From assembly GCA_016713905.1 (NCBI GenBank), contig JADJOE010000003.1:1674001-1738000 (forward strand): a stretch of DNA of 64,000 bases. Direction: 5' to 3'. A program made the position numbers and the translations under genes. This document shows positions 19,128 through 27,843 of the stretch, piece by piece (positions within the stretch are counted from its first letter, which is position 1; every line of letters starts with the position of its first letter). The notes beneath the pieces were generated by a model. That model was not told the origin of the DNA. It saw nothing but the letters and a program-made list of their open reading frames with translations, and did no database searches. This DNA is from Candidatus Vicinibacter proximus (GTDB taxonomy: Bacteria > Bacteroidota > Bacteroidia > Chitinophagales > Saprospiraceae).

Positions 19128-20504
19128 TCAACGAATCCTATAGGATAAACCTGCCTGAAATCTAAGAGAATTATGTCTTTCACCGATACTGTTTTCCAGA
19201 TCTCTCCAATACCTTAATTCAGAAGAACCAACAAGACCAAGCATCCATTTAATTCCGGGTCGTATACTATATACTACTTGCATTCCATATAAAACGCTGC
19301 ATGGAAGTTTATTTCTTGAAATATTTTCACCATAATAATCCAAATCAAGGGACCTTAATGAATTATTCGAAATCCTACCACTAAATTCCTGGTAAACTGG
19401 AACAGAAATTCCTGCATGATAAGAAAGGCTCCATTTTCTGTTCAAAGGATATTGGTAAGATATAATTGCAGGAATAGAAAGCAGAGTTCTGCTGTGATAG
19501 AGTTTGCGTGAAACATTCCTGAAATTACGGACGTCTATAGAGCCCGTATCATAAGAAACAACATTTTGCGCATTTGTTTTTTCAGCAACAATTACTCCAT
19601 AAAGAATCTGAGTGACCGTATCTAGAAAATGTTGGTTTAACTGCAATAAAGCATACTGGTAATCTAGGCCAATGCCAAATTTAAGTCTACTTTTTAGATC
19701 AGTTTGAAAAAGGATTGTGGCACTAAAAACATCCAAGGGTTGCTCTAAGGTTTTGCGGGTCAAATATCCGGTACCGGAACCATTCAGACTTTGAAACAAT
19801 TTACCATATGAACCAAACAAGCACATATCTACTTTAAAAGACTTTTTATGTCTCAAATATTTGCTCGATTCTATGAGATACAAATTGGAAGAAAAGTTCT
19901 GTTCATTCAATAGTTGTCCATGAATTGAAACAGGTAATAAAGAGATGGACAGTGAATCAAAAGGAGTAGAATGTCTGGAAGAATTACTACTAAAAGGATC
20001 CTGAAAACTTTTAGAATTATTGGGAATATCCAGACTTATTTCAAAAAAACCGTTTCCATCAGCGGTATTACCCTGTTCAGCAAATAAACTGGGATTGTCC
20101 TTGGTCAAATCAAATTTAAACTGGGTGGATTTTGTAGATAATTCTTGCTTGCTAATTTTTTGAGAAAGAAGTTTTTGTGGATGGATTAGAATATTTGTTT
20201 GATTATTCTTATTATCGATTACTAAATTGGTCAAATCGTCCTTCCCTACATTAATAACTTCCATTGATTGGCTATCTGGAGTGGACGTAAATTTAAATAT
20301 ACTGGATGGTTGCATAGAAACAAAATACACTAATGATAGACAAGTCACTGTTACAGGCAATAATACCCAATAAACTATCCCTCTGCGTCTCTTCTTTTTC
20401 TCAAGTTTTGGCAAAAGCAAATCCCATTCCAGGTCATTATCAACCGGTATGGATTCTCTCCCAATGATAAGTTTTAACCAATGATCAAATGAAACTTTTT
20501 TCAT
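19128..20504 (-). CDS. Membrane-anchored protein with C-terminal outer-membrane-like barrel, anti-sigma position
   Basis: A 458-aa protein with a short cytosolic N-terminus (FDHWLKLIIGRESIPVDNDL), a basic stretch KKKRRRG and one TM helix (about residues 42-64, IVYWVLLPVTVTCLSLVYFV). A Ser/Asn-rich linker follows (to about 220), then alternating strands that look like an 8-stranded outer-membrane barrel ending in LRFQAGLSYRIR. It overlaps the ECF sigma gene by 20 bp, the usual place of an anti-sigma factor. In Bacteroidota many such sigma partners carry this TM-plus-barrel layout. The likely job is to hold the sigma factor and sense the envelope; this is inferred from layout, not from a recognised zinc anti-sigma motif. 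Confidence 0.65.
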   Translation of the reverse strand: MKKVSFDHWLKLIIGRESIPVDNDLEWDLLLPKLEKKKRRRGIVYWVLLPVTVTCLSLVYFVSMQPSSIFKFTSTPDSQSMEVINVGKDDLTNLVIDNKNNQTNILIHPQKLLSQKISKQELSTKSTQFKFDLTKDNPSLFAEQGNTADGNGFFEISLDIPNNSKSFQDPFSSNSSRHSTPFDSLSISLLPVSIHGQLLNEQNFSSNLYLIESSKYLRHKKSFKVDMCLFGSYGKLFQSLNGSGTGYLTRKTLEQPLDVFSATILFQTDLKSRLKFGIGLDYQYALLQLNQHFLDTVTQILYGVIVAEKTNAQNVVSYDTGSIDVRNFRNVSRKLYHSRTLLSIPAIISYQYPLNRKWSLSYHAGISVPVYQEFSGRISNNSLRSLDLDYYGENISRNKLPCSVLYGMQVVYSIRPGIKWMLGLVGSSELRYWRDLENSIGERHNSLRFQAGLSYRIR

Positions 20505-21054
20505 ATTTTGTATTGTAAAGTAATTCCAATTTCTTTTTTAACAAATTGCGTGCTCTGTTTAATTGAGATCTTGATGTACTCTCCGAGATTCCTAGTATGT
20601 CAGCAATTGCTGCATGGTCCATGCAATCAAAAACAAACATATTGAGAATTATGCGGTAACCTTCCGGTAAATTTTGAATTTCCCTTAAAACTTCTTCTTC
20701 CTGTAACAAATCATGATCTACTTGAATCAGAATATTGTCTTCTGAAGAGATTTCATCAATTGGAAATATCTCCAATTTCTTTTTACTAAATGAAGAAAAA
20801 ATACAATTTTTTGTAATGCTATAAACCCAGCCCAACAAATCTCCCTGGGTATGATTATAACTTCCAAGACTCTTAAATATTTTAATATAAGATTCTTGAA
20901 ATAAATCACGTGCATCTTCATGATTGGTACAATATCTTTTACATGTTGACATTACTTTCGCAGAAGTAAAATCGAACAGCTTTCGCTGGCAGATTCTGTC
21001 ATGGTCCAGACAACCATGAATTATATATTGAATCTCTTTTACCGTCAACATCAA
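20485..21054 (-). CDS. ECF-type RNA polymerase sigma factor
   Basis: A 189-aa sigma-70 family (ECF) factor. Region 2 has ARDLFQESYIKIFKSLGSYN (about residues 44-63) followed by GWVYSITKNCI. Region 4 has LPEGYRIILNMFVFDCMDHA and the HTH IADILGISESTSRSQLNRAR (about 150-170). It directs transcription of a specific regulon, likely including this operon. It lies 20 bp downstream of the CarboxypepD-like lipoprotein gene and overlaps the next gene, so the three are co-transcribed. Confidence 0.92.
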   Translation of the reverse strand: MMLTVKEIQYIIHGCLDHDRICQRKLFDFTSAKVMSTCKRYCTNHEDARDLFQESYIKIFKSLGSYNHTQGDLLGWVYSITKNCIFSSFSKKKLEIFPIDEISSEDNILIQVDHDLLQEEEVLREIQNLPEGYRIILNMFVFDCMDHAAIADILGISESTSRSQLNRARNLLKKKLELLYNTKYEKSFI

Positions 21055-21074
21055 ATAGTCCAGCTAAATGTTTT

Positions 21075-22802
21075 TTAAATGATAACCGCTCTAAAAAACA
21101 CAATGTCTGAAAGGAACTTTTCTTTAGTGAAGTCATTCTCAATGATAACTTTTGGCAAACTGCATTCCATAAAGTCAATCCCATTTTCATTAAAAAGGTA
21201 AAAATCAGGTTCTTCAATAAGCTCCTTTAATTTAAAATTGTTCTGGATGAATGAAAAATGAGTCATTCTCCAATTAAACCCTCCAGAGGAATTAATTAGC
21301 TTTTCGAGTATTAATTTTTCAGTATACAATCCTTTGTTACCATATTCAAAAATGTAAATAATATTCTGAGCGCTTGAATTCGAAATTTTTCTTACCCTGC
21401 AATTGGAATACACCGTATCCGTCATATTAAAACTAAATCTGGCCAAACTTGTCATTTGCTCATCACAAAGTTTTAATATTAAATTTCCATTGGTATAAAT
21501 GTTAACTCTCTTGGCAAGACTGTTGACATTTTTTTTGGTATCCACAGCTGTAAGGGTATTGTCCTCCTCATTACATCCAATCATTTTTATGGTATACTGA
21601 CCAGATTCCCTAATGGGGAATACTAAGTAATTCTTCTCATTGTTGGACACAAGAATATAACCTTCAATGTTCGAACTCCCATCACATTGGAGCACTGCCC
21701 CTGAAATCTCGCTATAAAACGGAATTACAGTCGTCAAGGAAATGTTTTTTACCAAATTCTGATCACTGCCCAAGATATCTGTTGAATAAATAATCTGATT
21801 ACATTCAGTTAAAACATTCAACTTTTGTGGTTCATTTTTTAAACAATATAATTTAAACTTCCCGGAAATAGTACTCCGACTGGTATATAATTGTTCATAC
21901 ATAAAGTCATTACCAATGTTCACAAAACTCAATGGATTCCCAAATTTACTTTCTAATACACCAGTCACAGAAACAAATTCATGGATTTCTCCAAGGCAGA
22001 GCTTTTCAGGATGTATTGTTTCAAATTGGTAACTGCCATTATTAAAAATAACCCTAGATTCAAATTTCCAAACACTTTTTCCTTTGTCATAATAATAGAT
22101 TTCTTTCGAAGCATTAGGGTTCGGTGAATTTGGACTATATTTAAAACCAATTTTTTTTGAAAAATGCAGCAATTCTCCAGAATCAAAACTTCTGACTTCA
22201 ATTCCCAGTAAATTGTCCGGACGCAACAATTTATTTTGCCCATTATCTGATAACGAAAAATAGCTTGTTTGGCGATGCTTTACAAGTTGTTCATTTCTAA
22301 ATGCCGGGGCAATTCTATACTTTCCACTAAATGGAGAACCTGATTCAGTTAGGAGAGAATTTGCTGGAATGCTGACTTCATATAAATTTCCGAAATTGAA
22401 CAGTGCATCAGACTCCGATGAAAATGAATTTGTAAAAACCTTCTCCTCTAAGGCAATCCTCCTGAAGGAAGTATCTCCAGCAAATCCATCTACTGGTTCA
22501 ATACCATCAAAATAATTCTGTGCACTGACAAAGAGATAATCCTGCGGATCATTTATATAAACATCTTTAAACCTATAAAAGCCATTCAAATCTGTGAACT
22601 GTTTAATCCCGCCAAGGGAAACCTCCGCTCCGGCTATAGGGTTACCTCCAGGATCCAGGACAATCCCAATGATATTGGTTTGAATCAGTTTGGTAGGTGG
22701 TTTTGGGTCCTCTGTATCGATGATGATCTTTTCGTCGCTCTCCCTACAGGAAAAAAGCCAGCATAGGCACCATATCAAAACATAACATTTCTTCATACGC
22801 AT
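21075..22802 (-). CDS. Lipoprotein with carboxypeptidase-regulatory-like domain
   Basis: A 575-aa lipoprotein: signal IWCLCWLFSC, then an acidic spacer (ESDEKIIIDTEDPKPP). A carboxypeptidase-regulatory-like (transthyretin-fold) domain spans about residues 43-120 (IIGIVLDPGGNPIAGAEVSL, GFYRFKDV). The rest (120-575) is beta-rich, with a second regulatory-like repeat at about 285-350 (VTGVLESKFGNPLSFVNIG), and has no recognised enzyme motif. It is the first gene of the ECF sigma operon and is probably an envelope component made or sensed under that sigma factor. Confidence 0.75.
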   Translation of the reverse strand: MRMKKCYVLIWCLCWLFSCRESDEKIIIDTEDPKPPTKLIQTNIIGIVLDPGGNPIAGAEVSLGGIKQFTDLNGFYRFKDVYINDPQDYLFVSAQNYFDGIEPVDGFAGDTSFRRIALEEKVFTNSFSSESDALFNFGNLYEVSIPANSLLTESGSPFSGKYRIAPAFRNEQLVKHRQTSYFSLSDNGQNKLLRPDNLLGIEVRSFDSGELLHFSKKIGFKYSPNSPNPNASKEIYYYDKGKSVWKFESRVIFNNGSYQFETIHPEKLCLGEIHEFVSVTGVLESKFGNPLSFVNIGNDFMYEQLYTSRSTISGKFKLYCLKNEPQKLNVLTECNQIIYSTDILGSDQNLVKNISLTTVIPFYSEISGAVLQCDGSSNIEGYILVSNNEKNYLVFPIRESGQYTIKMIGCNEEDNTLTAVDTKKNVNSLAKRVNIYTNGNLILKLCDEQMTSLARFSFNMTDTVYSNCRVRKISNSSAQNIIYIFEYGNKGLYTEKLILEKLINSSGGFNWRMTHFSFIQNNFKLKELIEEPDFYLFNENGIDFMECSLPKVIIENDFTKEKFLSDIVFFRAVII

Positions 22803-23435
22803 ATCAGATAACTATAACTACTTTAAGTCGATAGGTTTCGCTGCATGAAGGTCAAAAAAAAATCCCAAAATGAAGGATTTACTAAAAAATCGAGATTTGA
22901 GCAGTCAAGCATCACCTTTTGATTGCCTGAAGATTAAACAAATTTTAAATAAAACCATGGCAAAAATGTCAATTTGCAAAAAATAAAGAATCCATGGTCA
23001 ATTTCCATCCACCTAACAACATTCTTCTTTGCTAACCCCAAAAAAATTCATTGGGATGTTGCCACAATTGCGTAGCATAAAAAACTAAACTAAGTTTTTA
23101 ATCCCCAGACCAATAGTTTCTGAATCGCCAGCTTTTTGATCTTCCAAAGACGAAAGTGTGTTAGCATTTTGTTCCGGAATTTACTCCATTACCATAAAAT
23201 CAATCAATTCAATGAAATTTGCAAGCGAGGATAATCTGCAAAGAGAAGGAATTTTTGGGAAAACATATAGATAATGCCCAGAAAAGCAGGAAAAGTTATC
23301 GATGGTTTGTTCCAACAGAAATAACTTTGGATTAATCCATTGCAAAATTGGCAAAGTTCAAAGTGAGATCACCAAATATTTCCAGCCATCATAATCGGAA
23401 ATACCTGAGTTCGAATCAATGAACAAGTTACACTT
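22803..23435. other. Intergenic containing dispersed repeat copy 2
   Basis: About 630 bp with no gene recognised. It should hold the promoter of the 22802 operon. The only structure seen is the repeat at 23231-23295. Confidence 0.4.
23231..23295 (+). repeat. Dispersed ~66-bp repeat, copy 2
   Basis: Near-identical to 15685-15750 (one 1-base gap and a handful of substitutions), same orientation, in non-coding DNA. Confidence 0.7.
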
Positions 23436-23819
23436 CTAATTCGTCACTTTTCTCATGTTAAGTGCCGGATGACAAACATCAAAAATGATATCCTTGTAAT
23501 CAAAAACTTTCAGCAACTTAAATTTAACACAATTTATTCGGGATATTATTGGATCCCGGGATCCAATAAATTCTGTATTTACAATTTGACCGTTGGTGTG
23601 TCTAAATGACCAACCATATATTAAATCTGAGCCTACCAAGGCATACAACTTTATATTTCGGTCCACATTGCATAAATAGTTTTCCCCATTGGAAAGTTTT
23701 GTGTTGTGCAACACTTCTGATAAATTAGGACCACATTTTAATGCAATGGTCTCCCGTTCCGGGTTACAATTCAATATAGAAAAAACAACTAAAATAGGTA
23801 GAATTAAAACATGTATCAT
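23436..23819 (-). CDS. Small secreted Cys protein, divergent member of the array
   Basis: A 127-aa protein with an N-terminal hydrophobic signal (LILPILVVFSILNCN, possibly a lipoprotein Cys). The body begins KCGPNLSEVLHNTKLSNGEN and reaches LC, the same C-x(~18)-G(E/D)(H/N)xxC layout as the proteins at 24246-26266. A second Cys pair lies near the end (INCVKF, FDVCHP). It lacks the Lys/Ser-rich linker of its relatives and is separated from them by a 426-bp gap, so it may have its own transcript. No known family recognised; probably periplasmic or surface exposed. Confidence 0.65.
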   Translation of the reverse strand: MIHVLILPILVVFSILNCNPERETIALKCGPNLSEVLHNTKLSNGENYLCNVDRNIKLYALVGSDLIYGWSFRHTNGQIVNTEFIGSRDPIISRINCVKFKLLKVFDYKDIIFDVCHPALNMRKVTN

Positions 23820-24245
23820 TCAGTTAAAATATTAATCAATAAAAAATTAAATTAAAATGTATATCAAAATAAAAATCAAAAATGACCACTGAAAAATGGA
23901 TTTCATTAAAAGAAAGAGTCCACTGGAAAATTCTAAAAGCCTCATAATATACTCTGATTTTAGTCTAACACTTTAAACAGGGCTGCATTTTGGAAAAATT
24001 ACCGTAAGTTAAAATTTACGAAATAAATGCCATCTTTTTATAACCGAAATTACCTTATATAATTAGTACAAAATGCCAAATGCCCTGGATAAAATGTATC
24101 AAGAATATTTTTAAAACAAAATGAGAATCAATATTCCATTTAAATACGGTTTAAAACCACAAATAAAATTTATCCATAATAATAACCCAGTAAACGAAAT
24201 TAAACTCTATGCCAACACTGAACAAGCACAAAATAGGAGCAACCT
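23820..24245. other. Spacer between the last two small secreted protein genes
   Basis: 426 bp, strongly AT-rich, with no ORF resembling the array proteins on either strand. No terminator hairpin was evident. Confidence 0.35.
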
Positions 24246-24659
24246 CTATTTTGGAACTTTGTAACAAACTTCAGTTTGGTATGTTTTTCCATCCTTCATT
24301 TTGTAAACCCAAATCTCACAAACTGACTTCATTGGAGTTTGTTTTGGTGAGGAGCTGGATTGAGATTTACCTTTGCTTTTTGCTTTGGCATTTGAATTTG
24401 AGGGTGATTTCCTGATTGGCTGAATTTCATTACCCGATTTATCAAATGATTTCCAGGAAACAATTTCTCCTTTAGTGACCTTGGCCATAAATCTGATGCT
24501 GCCATTTAAAGATGAGCATATCTCATGATCTCCATCGGGTAAATCTCTCAAGCTCTCCATGGCTTTTAACCCTAGATCGCAGGTAGCATCCTGCGCATAT
24601 AGATTCTTTTCAATACTAAAAATAATAAGTATTATAAGTGCATAAATTAACTTTTTCAT
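24246..24659 (-). CDS. Small secreted Cys protein of the CHAT-linked array
   Basis: A 137-aa protein with signal peptide MKKLIYALIILIIFSIEKNL ending YAQ. The mature part starts with ATCDLGLKAMESLRDLPDGD, then HEIC; after that come beta-strand-like segments (RFMAKVTKGEIVSWKSFDKS) and a Lys/Ser linker (KAKSKGKSQSSSS). The C-terminal Cys pair is VCEIWVYKMKDG...VCYKVPK. Four Cys suggest two disulfides in the periplasm or outside the cell. It lies 2 bp downstream of the next array gene, so the two are surely co-transcribed. Not a family I recognise. Confidence 0.75.
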   Translation of the reverse strand: MKKLIYALIILIIFSIEKNLYAQDATCDLGLKAMESLRDLPDGDHEICSSLNGSIRFMAKVTKGEIVSWKSFDKSGNEIQPIRKSPSNSNAKAKSKGKSQSSSSPKQTPMKSVCEIWVYKMKDGKTYQTEVCYKVPK

Positions 24660-24661
24660 AA

Positions 24662-25033
24662 TTAAATTATTTTATAAGTTTTACAATTAATAGGTCTTCC
24701 TTTTGAGTCTTTGTCGCAAATCTTTATTTCCACAGGAAAAACAGAATCAATAGTATCTTTTTTGCCTTTCTTCGCTTTTGCAAAAGTCTTACTACCCCTT
24801 GTAATCACATTATTACTCCGGTCTCTAAGCACAAGATCTAAAACTTTAGATTCTTTAACAATCGCCATAATCTTTTTACCATCTGGTGTGGTGCAAACCA
24901 AATGTTCACCATCACTAAGCTTAAGATTTTGTAGGATTGAGCTAAGATCATCTGGACACTGATCTACTTGTGAATAGCCCTCAAAATAATGGAATATACA
25001 CAAAATAAATATAAACAATAATTTAATTTTCAT
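24662..25033 (-). CDS. Small secreted Cys protein of the CHAT-linked array
   Basis: A 123-aa protein with a signal peptide ending GYSQ. The core is QCPDDLSSILQNLKLSDGEH, then LVC and IMAIVKESKVLDLVLRDRS. A basic linker (FAKAKKGKKD) leads to the C-terminal pair KICDKDSKGRPINC. It is very close in layout to the 25523 protein (both have CPDDL). It lies 26 bp downstream of the 25060 gene. Likely exported and disulfide bonded; role unknown. Confidence 0.78.
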   Translation of the reverse strand: MKIKLLFIFILCIFHYFEGYSQVDQCPDDLSSILQNLKLSDGEHLVCTTPDGKKIMAIVKESKVLDLVLRDRSNNVITRGSKTFAKAKKGKKDTIDSVFPVEIKICDKDSKGRPINCKTYKII

Positions 25034-25059
25034 AATACATATTTTTAATTATTAAATAA

Positions 25060-25461
25060 CTATTTTGTCATAACTGATCTACAAATCCAAGTATCCGTCT
25101 GTGTAGGATGAGGCTTACAAACTGTTGGCCACTGATCGGATAATGGACCATTCTTTTTAGGTTTTGAGGAACCTGATTTTCCCTTTTTGGATTTATCACT
25201 GTTCGAGTTTGGTGATTGTGTCTTTAATTCCAATGGCTCCTCCCGACCTGAATTGTACACAATTTTTGCTTTGGTATAAGTATTGTTCTGGAAATAAAAA
25301 TAAATTTTACTTCCATCCTCACCTGACTCCACAAGTTGCCATCCTTTTGAATTAAATTTGGATTTGTCTACATAGATAGGTTCAGCACTTTGAGCAATGA
25401 GCAAAACAGATGTGTAGAAGAATAAAAACACAGATGTAAATAATAATTTTTGCTTATTCAT
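25060..25461 (-). CDS. Small secreted protein of the CHAT-linked array, atypical N-terminal part
   Basis: A 133-aa protein with a signal peptide (MNKQKLLFTSVFLFFYTSVL to IAQ). The core YVDKSKFNSKGWQLVESGED lacks the first Cys pair of its neighbours but keeps the same order: beta-like core, Lys/Ser linker (SDKSKKGKSGSSKPKKNG), and terminal Cys pair (TVCKPHP, WICRSVMTK). Co-directional with 61 and 26 bp gaps to its neighbours. Function unknown; an array member by context and architecture more than by residue identity. Confidence 0.7.
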   Translation of the reverse strand: MNKQKLLFTSVFLFFYTSVLLIAQSAEPIYVDKSKFNSKGWQLVESGEDGSKIYFYFQNNTYTKAKIVYNSGREEPLELKTQSPNSNSDKSKKGKSGSSKPKKNGPLSDQWPTVCKPHPTQTDTWICRSVMTK

Positions 25462-25522
25462 TGTATGATATTTAAATGATTAAATTAAATAATAAAATTT
25501 TAAGTAAGATCAATTTACTTTG

Positions 25523-25891
25523 CTACTCTTTCAATCTATAGTATTTACAGACTTCGACCTTATTGACTTCCAAGCAAAGTCTAAATATTTTATCCACCTT
25601 TTTGCCACCAGATTTAGTTTTGGCGGTTTTAGGGGTCCCTGATTTTCCTAACTCCTTTCCACTTAAATCCTGCGCCACCAGTCTGGAAAATTTTCCACTT
25701 TGATCGAGCACTGCATAAATCACATACTTACCGGATTCCGATCTACAGATTTCATTTTTACCAACTTTCAAGCTGGTAGATTCAATCACATCAGTTAGAT
25801 CATCCGGGCATTCAGGGATGTGTTTTGTATTTGCAAAACCGGTAAAACTCAGCATTACAAATAAACCTAAGATTATCCTTTTCATATTCAA
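25523..25891 (-). CDS. Small secreted Cys protein of the CHAT-linked array
   Basis: A 122-aa protein with a signal peptide ending FANTKH. The core is ECPDDLTDVIESTSLKVGKN, then EIC, followed by YAVLDQSGKFSRLVAQDLSG, a basic linker (TAKTKSGGKKVDK) and LCLEVNKVEVCKYYRLKE. It follows the 25892 gene with no intergenic base. Closest relative in the window is the 24662 protein. Confidence 0.78.
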   Translation of the reverse strand: MNMKRIILGLFVMLSFTGFANTKHIPECPDDLTDVIESTSLKVGKNEICRSESGKYVIYAVLDQSGKFSRLVAQDLSGKELGKSGTPKTAKTKSGGKKVDKIFRLCLEVNKVEVCKYYRLKE

Positions 25892-26266
25892 TTAATTTGA
25901 TTGGTTAAGAATTGGTTCGCAAAAACAATTAGAAGGAATACATCCGCAATTGGATTTCATTCCTGCAGGACATTTAATGCTTTTAGTCTTTCCTCCGGCT
26001 GCTGATTTTGCCAATGGAAGCACATTGCGATTAAGGTCTCTTGCCGAAAAGGATGCAACTTTTCCATTTACGACTTTTGCAATAATTACTGTCCCTTCTG
26101 CTGTTACGCAAAGTTCATGCTCGCCATTCGGCCATTTTTTAGAGCTGGCCATTCTGGAGACATTGTCTTTACATTCCGGAAGCTGTTGAGCTTGTGCATT
26201 CAAACCATGTAAGCCAACAAAAAGATAGCTTATAAGGGCAATTAATAAAAAAGAATTTTTTTTCAT
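25892..26266 (-). CDS. Small secreted Cys protein of the CHAT-linked array, Cys-rich tail
   Basis: A 124-aa protein with a signal peptide ending NAQAQ. The core ECKDNVSRMASSKKWPNGEH then ELC is followed by IIAKVVNGKVASFSARDLNR. The tail differs from its relatives: CPAGMKSNCGCIPSNCFCEP has five Cys in a small-disulfide or metal-cluster style. It is the first small gene after the barrel protein (19 bp gap) and abuts the next one directly. Confidence 0.75.
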   Translation of the reverse strand: MKKNSFLLIALISYLFVGLHGLNAQAQQLPECKDNVSRMASSKKWPNGEHELCVTAEGTVIIAKVVNGKVASFSARDLNRNVLPLAKSAAGGKTKSIKCPAGMKSNCGCIPSNCFCEPILNQSN

Positions 26267-26285
26267 ACAAAAATTTATTTATTGG

Positions 26286-27431
26286 TTAAAGATTCATTAA
26301 ACATATAATGTTGGCCGCAGGATTCAGAGATGTGAATTTGAATTGCTGATCCATATTAAACCGCAAACCAAGATTGAGTTGGACAATAGAATTTATTTTA
26401 AAATCACCACCCATTCCTAATGTTGACTTCTCCAACGATCTTCCGGATGGAGCATACACATCATTGGACAAATCATAACTGAATTCCGTATACATGTTGT
26501 ATTTGGGATTACCGTAGCGATAGGAAGCCCCAATTAAAAATTTAGTACTGACATTGTTGATGTTGACGAATTTCAACATGCCGCTTAACAGACCACGATA
26601 TCCTACACCGCTTGACCCACAAATCCATACGCCCATACCTGATAAAATCTGTTTGCTGCTGTCAGGGATATTTTGGATATCGTAGATTCTTAATTTACCA
26701 AATCCAATATCTACTGTAGGTATATTCCAATTTTCTTTTAGATACTCTTCTTTATATATACGATTTGCATCCTTTTGATTTTGATCTGTAATAAAAAGAC
26801 TATCCTTATAATCATTGATTCTACGCTTCAATTTTTTAATAGTTTCCAAATCATCCGTCTTCCTCAACTTGGCTCGTGCGTCATTTATATATGCTTTGTA
26901 CAGAGCCTTCTCTTCTTCATATTCTTTGGTAGCATCGTCCAGATCATCATTCATCAATGGATCGTCACCCTGGTACAAATTGAGCTTTACAGCATAGGCA
27001 ATTTGACGCCAAAAATCCTGATTGTAGGTACCAACAGATACACTCAATGTGCTCAATTTTCTTGCCAGAGGGGAAGCTTTTCTGTATCTGGACAAATCAC
27101 TTTGATTATAATAAAGGAGCCATAATGGTTGCAATTCCAAACCCACATTGGGTGTGTTTTTGTAATTCTTCATCGTCCAATCTATTTTTACAGATCTTGT
27201 GTATCCTGCTTGCTGAACTTTTGCAGCAGTTACATCCAGAAGGATAAAAGCAGGAACAGAGGGAACATTTAAGTTTGTATATTTTGCCGAATGGGTTCCG
27301 GAAAACTCTTCTTCCACTTCAGCTTGTCCAGAAACTATCGAACATGATAAAATGTATAAAAATATTGCTTTACATAGAACAGCTACTATTTCTTTAAGCT
27401 GATTGCACACGGGTAATTTTCTGATCCTCAT
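26286..27431 (-). CDS. Probable outer-membrane barrel protein linked to the CHAT module
   Basis: About 381 aa from the ATG at 27431, chosen because it puts the hydrophobic run VLCKAIFLYILSCSIVSGQ in signal-peptide position. The frame is open further upstream to 27548, with other ATGs. After the signal comes a beta-rich part. A charged helical insert follows (EEEKALYKAYINDARAKLRK to RINDYKD), then Gly/aromatic strands to the end (FLIGASYRYGNPKYNMYTEF, GDFKINSIVQLNLGLRFNMD) as in outer-membrane barrels. No named family recognised. It heads the tight run of small secreted genes (19 bp to the next), suggesting a surface or export partner for them. Confidence 0.6.
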   Translation of the reverse strand: MRIRKLPVCNQLKEIVAVLCKAIFLYILSCSIVSGQAEVEEEFSGTHSAKYTNLNVPSVPAFILLDVTAAKVQQAGYTRSVKIDWTMKNYKNTPNVGLELQPLWLLYYNQSDLSRYRKASPLARKLSTLSVSVGTYNQDFWRQIAYAVKLNLYQGDDPLMNDDLDDATKEYEEEKALYKAYINDARAKLRKTDDLETIKKLKRRINDYKDSLFITDQNQKDANRIYKEEYLKENWNIPTVDIGFGKLRIYDIQNIPDSSKQILSGMGVWICGSSGVGYRGLLSGMLKFVNINNVSTKFLIGASYRYGNPKYNMYTEFSYDLSNDVYAPSGRSLEKSTLGMGGDFKINSIVQLNLGLRFNMDQQFKFTSLNPAANIICLMNL

Positions 27432-27548
27432 TTTTCCAATTGTATATTTTATTTTATTCATTTTGAAACTGAAGAATTTATGCTTTAAATTCATTCTATA
27501 CTTTATAAATACAAGTGAGGAAAAATATCTTAGCATGAAATCAAACAT

Positions 27549-27843
27549 TTTTTAAATTTTTTTTTGTTTGATTTCTGTGCTCAAAATTCTATATCACCAA
27601 AATAGAAGATCGTGCTGTAGTCATGATTACATTGAAGACATGGAGCCTAAAAATATAATTGCATACCAATGGATGGTGTTTGTTTGCTATAAGTTTGGGC
27701 GTGAATCAAATTTTTAGTTCTTGGCATGCGAATACGCAAGAACACCAGGTAAAATCTTCAAAATGTCTTTATAAAAACAAAAACTTTGCAATGGTTAATA
27801 GGCTATACAAATCTCCATCACACGCTTGTGATAAAGGGTGTGT
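27549..27843. other. Spacer between the CHAT protease gene and the barrel/small-protein operon
   Basis: About 295 bp without a credible gene. It may contain a promoter for the downstream minus-strand operon; no clear TAnnTTTG/TTG pair or terminator was picked out. Confidence 0.35.

Noticed and set aside
23820..24245. Possible degraded seventh small secreted protein
   Set aside because: No Cys-module remnant was found in any minus-strand frame.
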